From Actinobacteria bacterium UBA2541 (GTDB taxonomy: Bacteria; Actinomycetota; Actinomycetes; Nanopelagicales; Nanopelagicaceae), in contig DDMR01000044.1 of the NCBI GenBank assembly GCA_002340925.1, forward strand, positions 1-7,693: a stretch of DNA of 7,693 nucleotides. Reading direction: 5' to 3'. A program made the position numbers and the translations under genes. Every line of letters starts with the position of its first letter. Position 1 is the stretch's first letter. Of the stretch, positions 7,337 to 7,693 are shown in pieces. The notes beneath the pieces are model-generated. The model saw nothing but the letters and a program-made list of their open reading frames with translations. It did not search any database and was not told the origin of the DNA.

Positions 7337-7693
7337 TTATTCTCCTGTTACTTGTGTAGTTGCTTCTGTAGCCGTTGCTGTGGTCTCTGGTGTTGTGATT
7401 AGTTCTTTCTCCCAATCAGCAAGTGGTTCTGCATCCTTAGCAACTGGAGCTGCCTTATCAGCAGCAGCTGCGGCATTTGCTGAACGAGCAGCAAGACCAG
7501 CAACAGCAGCATCAGTTATAACTCGAGTTAGAAGTGCAATTGAACGAATCGCATCATCGTTACCAGGAATCTTGTAGTCAACTTCATCTGGATCGCAGTT
7601 TGTATCCAAGATTGCCACAACTGGAATACCAAGCTTGTGTGCTTCTGCAACAGCTAGGTGCTCCTTCTTAGTATCAACAACCCAAATTGCGCT
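7337..7693 (-). CDS. rpsB: 30S ribosomal protein S2, 5' part cut by window edge
   Basis: The last 118 residues of S2, a structural protein of the small subunit near the mRNA exit/anti-Shine-Dalgarno side. The frame is open from the window edge and starts [20 protein letters not shown], then [20 protein letters not shown] and [11 protein letters not shown], the highly conserved S2 core. After about residue 67 of the visible part comes an Ala-rich, then Thr/Glu-rich tail with ADWEKEL, a type of extension common in Actinobacteria but variable in sequence. The GTG at 7618 that could be read as a start is an internal valine (PVVAIL), not an initiation codon. Gene order rpsB-tsf is near universal. 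The protein is complete at its C-terminus. Confidence 0.96.
   Translation of the reverse strand, partial: SAIWVVDTKKEHLAVAEAHKLGIPVVAILDTNCDPDEVDYKIPGNDDAIRSIALLTRVITDAAVAGLAARSANAAAAADKAAPVAKDAEPLADWEKELITTPETTATATEATTQVTGE
7342..7346 (-). promoter_or_regulatory. Ribosome binding site that decides the tsf TTG start
   Basis: AGGAG on the minus strand, 10 nt before TTG at 7331. It lies inside the last sense codons of rpsB (ACA GGA GAA, then TAA), so S2 termination and EF-Ts initiation are spatially linked. Confidence 0.7.

Noticed and set aside
7337..7618. A stand-alone 93-residue protein starting at the GTG at 7618
   Set aside because: The frame is open upstream to the window edge and encodes conserved S2 sequence, so the GTG is an internal valine codon of rpsB.
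1..7693. CRISPR array, insertion sequence, phage, toxin-antitoxin or other accessory system
   Set aside because: No spaced repeat arrays, terminal inverted repeats, transposase or small unexplained genes; nearly all sequence is accounted for by housekeeping and transport genes.

Overview
This window reads as ordinary bacterial chromosome of moderately low GC. Every supported gene lies on the minus strand, so transcription runs from the high-coordinate end to the low-coordinate end. The order rpsB-tsf, pyrH-frr-cdsA-rlmN and the Ala/Thr-rich RpsB tail are typical of Actinobacteria. Together with the AT-leaning codon use, very tight gene packing and a polyamine uptake/oxidation module, this suggests a streamlined, low-GC aquatic actinobacterium, for example of the acI/Nanopelagicales type. 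The phylum is a fairly firm inference; the order is only a guess.

Layout in the direction of transcription: 7693-7337 holds the C-terminal part of rpsB (ribosomal protein S2, cut by the window edge). Then come tsf (EF-Ts, start corrected to a TTG at 7331), pyrH (UMP kinase), frr (ribosome recycling factor), cdsA (CDP-diacylglycerol synthase), rlmN (23S rRNA/tRNA m2A methyltransferase) and patD (a gamma-aminobutyraldehyde dehydrogenase-like enzyme). Gaps are at most 50 bp, and the cdsA/rlmN and rlmN/patD junctions are 4-bp ATGA overlaps. A 145-bp intergenic region follows, with a recognisable promoter. It leads to potD (a polyamine-type binding lipoprotein with a Tat-like signal) and potA (transporter ATPase, cut by the window edge at its signature motif). 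Permease genes would be expected just beyond position 1.

Functionally the window joins two themes. The first is a conserved growth block: ribosome component, elongation factor, UMP supply, ribosome recycling, phospholipid precursor and rRNA modification. The second is a putrescine/spermidine-type module: a binding protein and ATPase for import, plus a dehydrogenase expected to oxidise 4-aminobutanal to GABA. The most notable point is that the catabolic dehydrogenase is translationally overlapped with rlmN at the end of the growth block, while the transporter genes start from their own promoter. I see no CRISPR array, mobile element, tRNA or rRNA gene, and no clearly novel defence or genetic system.
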